This document shows, in pieces, positions 41,069 through 41,224 of a DNA stretch of 41,224 nucleotides. A model generated the notes under the pieces. The model saw only the letters and a program-made list of their open reading frames with translations. It made no database searches and was not told where the DNA came from. Each line of letters begins with the position of its first letter. Positions within the stretch are counted from its first letter, which is position 1. The position numbers and the translations under genes are program-made. Source of the stretch: Richelia sp. CSU_2_1 (GTDB lineage Bacteria > Cyanobacteriota > Cyanobacteriia > Cyanobacteriales > Microcoleaceae); assembly GCA_012034575.1 (NCBI GenBank), contig JAAUPF010000044.1:1-41224 (forward strand), read 5' to 3'.

Positions 41069-41224
41069 AGAAGGCAGAAGGAAGAAGGAAGAAGGCAGAA
41101 GGAAGAAGGAAGAGGGAAGAAGGAAGAAGGAAGAGGGAAGAAGGAAGAGGGAAGAGGGAAGAAGGAAGAGGGAAGAAGGGAAGAAGGCAGGAGGCAGAAG
41201 GCAGGAGGCAGAAGGCAGAAAGAA
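41069..41224. repeat. GAAGGAA/GAAGGCA purine tract at window end
   Basis: The stop codon of the kinase is followed directly by 156 nt of GAAGGAA, GAGGGAA, and GCAGAAG units running to the window edge. It is the third tract of this kind in the window. Confidence 0.9.

Overview
The window comes from a cyanobacterium, most likely a filamentous Oscillatoriales such as a Microcoleus, Oscillatoria or Phormidium relative. The evidence is the many HIP1 octamers (GCGATCGC) in genes and spacers, tandem heptanucleotide repeats between genes, dispersed palindromes, a cyanobacterial-type SMC and MurA, and a lumenal-type pentapeptide-repeat protein. The genus is inferred from sequence style only.

Positions 1-11635 are a defence island. 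The left edge cuts a CRISPR array that reads leftward. Its 36-nt repeat closely resembles, from memory, that of the Synechocystis 6803 CRISPR3 (III-Bv) array. To its right, all on the minus strand, are a leader with a promoter, cas2, cas1, a small membrane protein (Csx18-like), a CARF-HEPN ribonuclease (Csm6/Csx1 type), a 567-residue double RAMP protein (Cmr6-like plus Cmr1-like), cmr5, cmr4, cmr3 and an HD-less cas10/cmr2 with an intact GGDD motif. The effector genes are translationally coupled. No cas6 is present, which fits a III-Bv system using host RNase E to mature crRNA. A divergent WYL-domain regulator (10455-11635) carries a one-base frameshift in an A run.

Positions 11900-21120 hold housekeeping genes: a YdcF/DUF218 protein, a PRC-barrel protein, SMC with a large repeat-derived insertion, MurA, an M48 metalloprotease and tRNA-Leu(CAA) with a strong terminator.

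Positions 21300-31100 are a surface-glycan region: three large polytopic membrane proteins that look like GT-C-type glycosyltransferases, a GtrB/DPM1-type GT2, RmlD, RmlC and a SAM methyltransferase.

Positions 31180-41068 carry a Uma2 nuclease-fold protein, a three-repeat 120-residue protein, a short CbiG, a holin-like membrane protein, a secreted pentapeptide-repeat protein, a Slt-type lytic transglycosylase, leucyl aminopeptidase, and a PAS-containing histidine kinase whose membrane domain resembles the ethylene-binding domain but has Gln in place of the copper-binding His.

The spacers are dense in repeats: heptamer tracts, GAAGGAA tracts, and palindromes of the GGGACACGGCA and GTAGGGGCGGGTT types. 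Several repeats have entered genes in frame or supply stop codons. The strongest leads are the fused Cmr subunit in a Cas6-less locus, the membrane protein beside cas1, the frameshifted regulator, the repeat-derived protein segments and the degenerate ethylene-type receptor.
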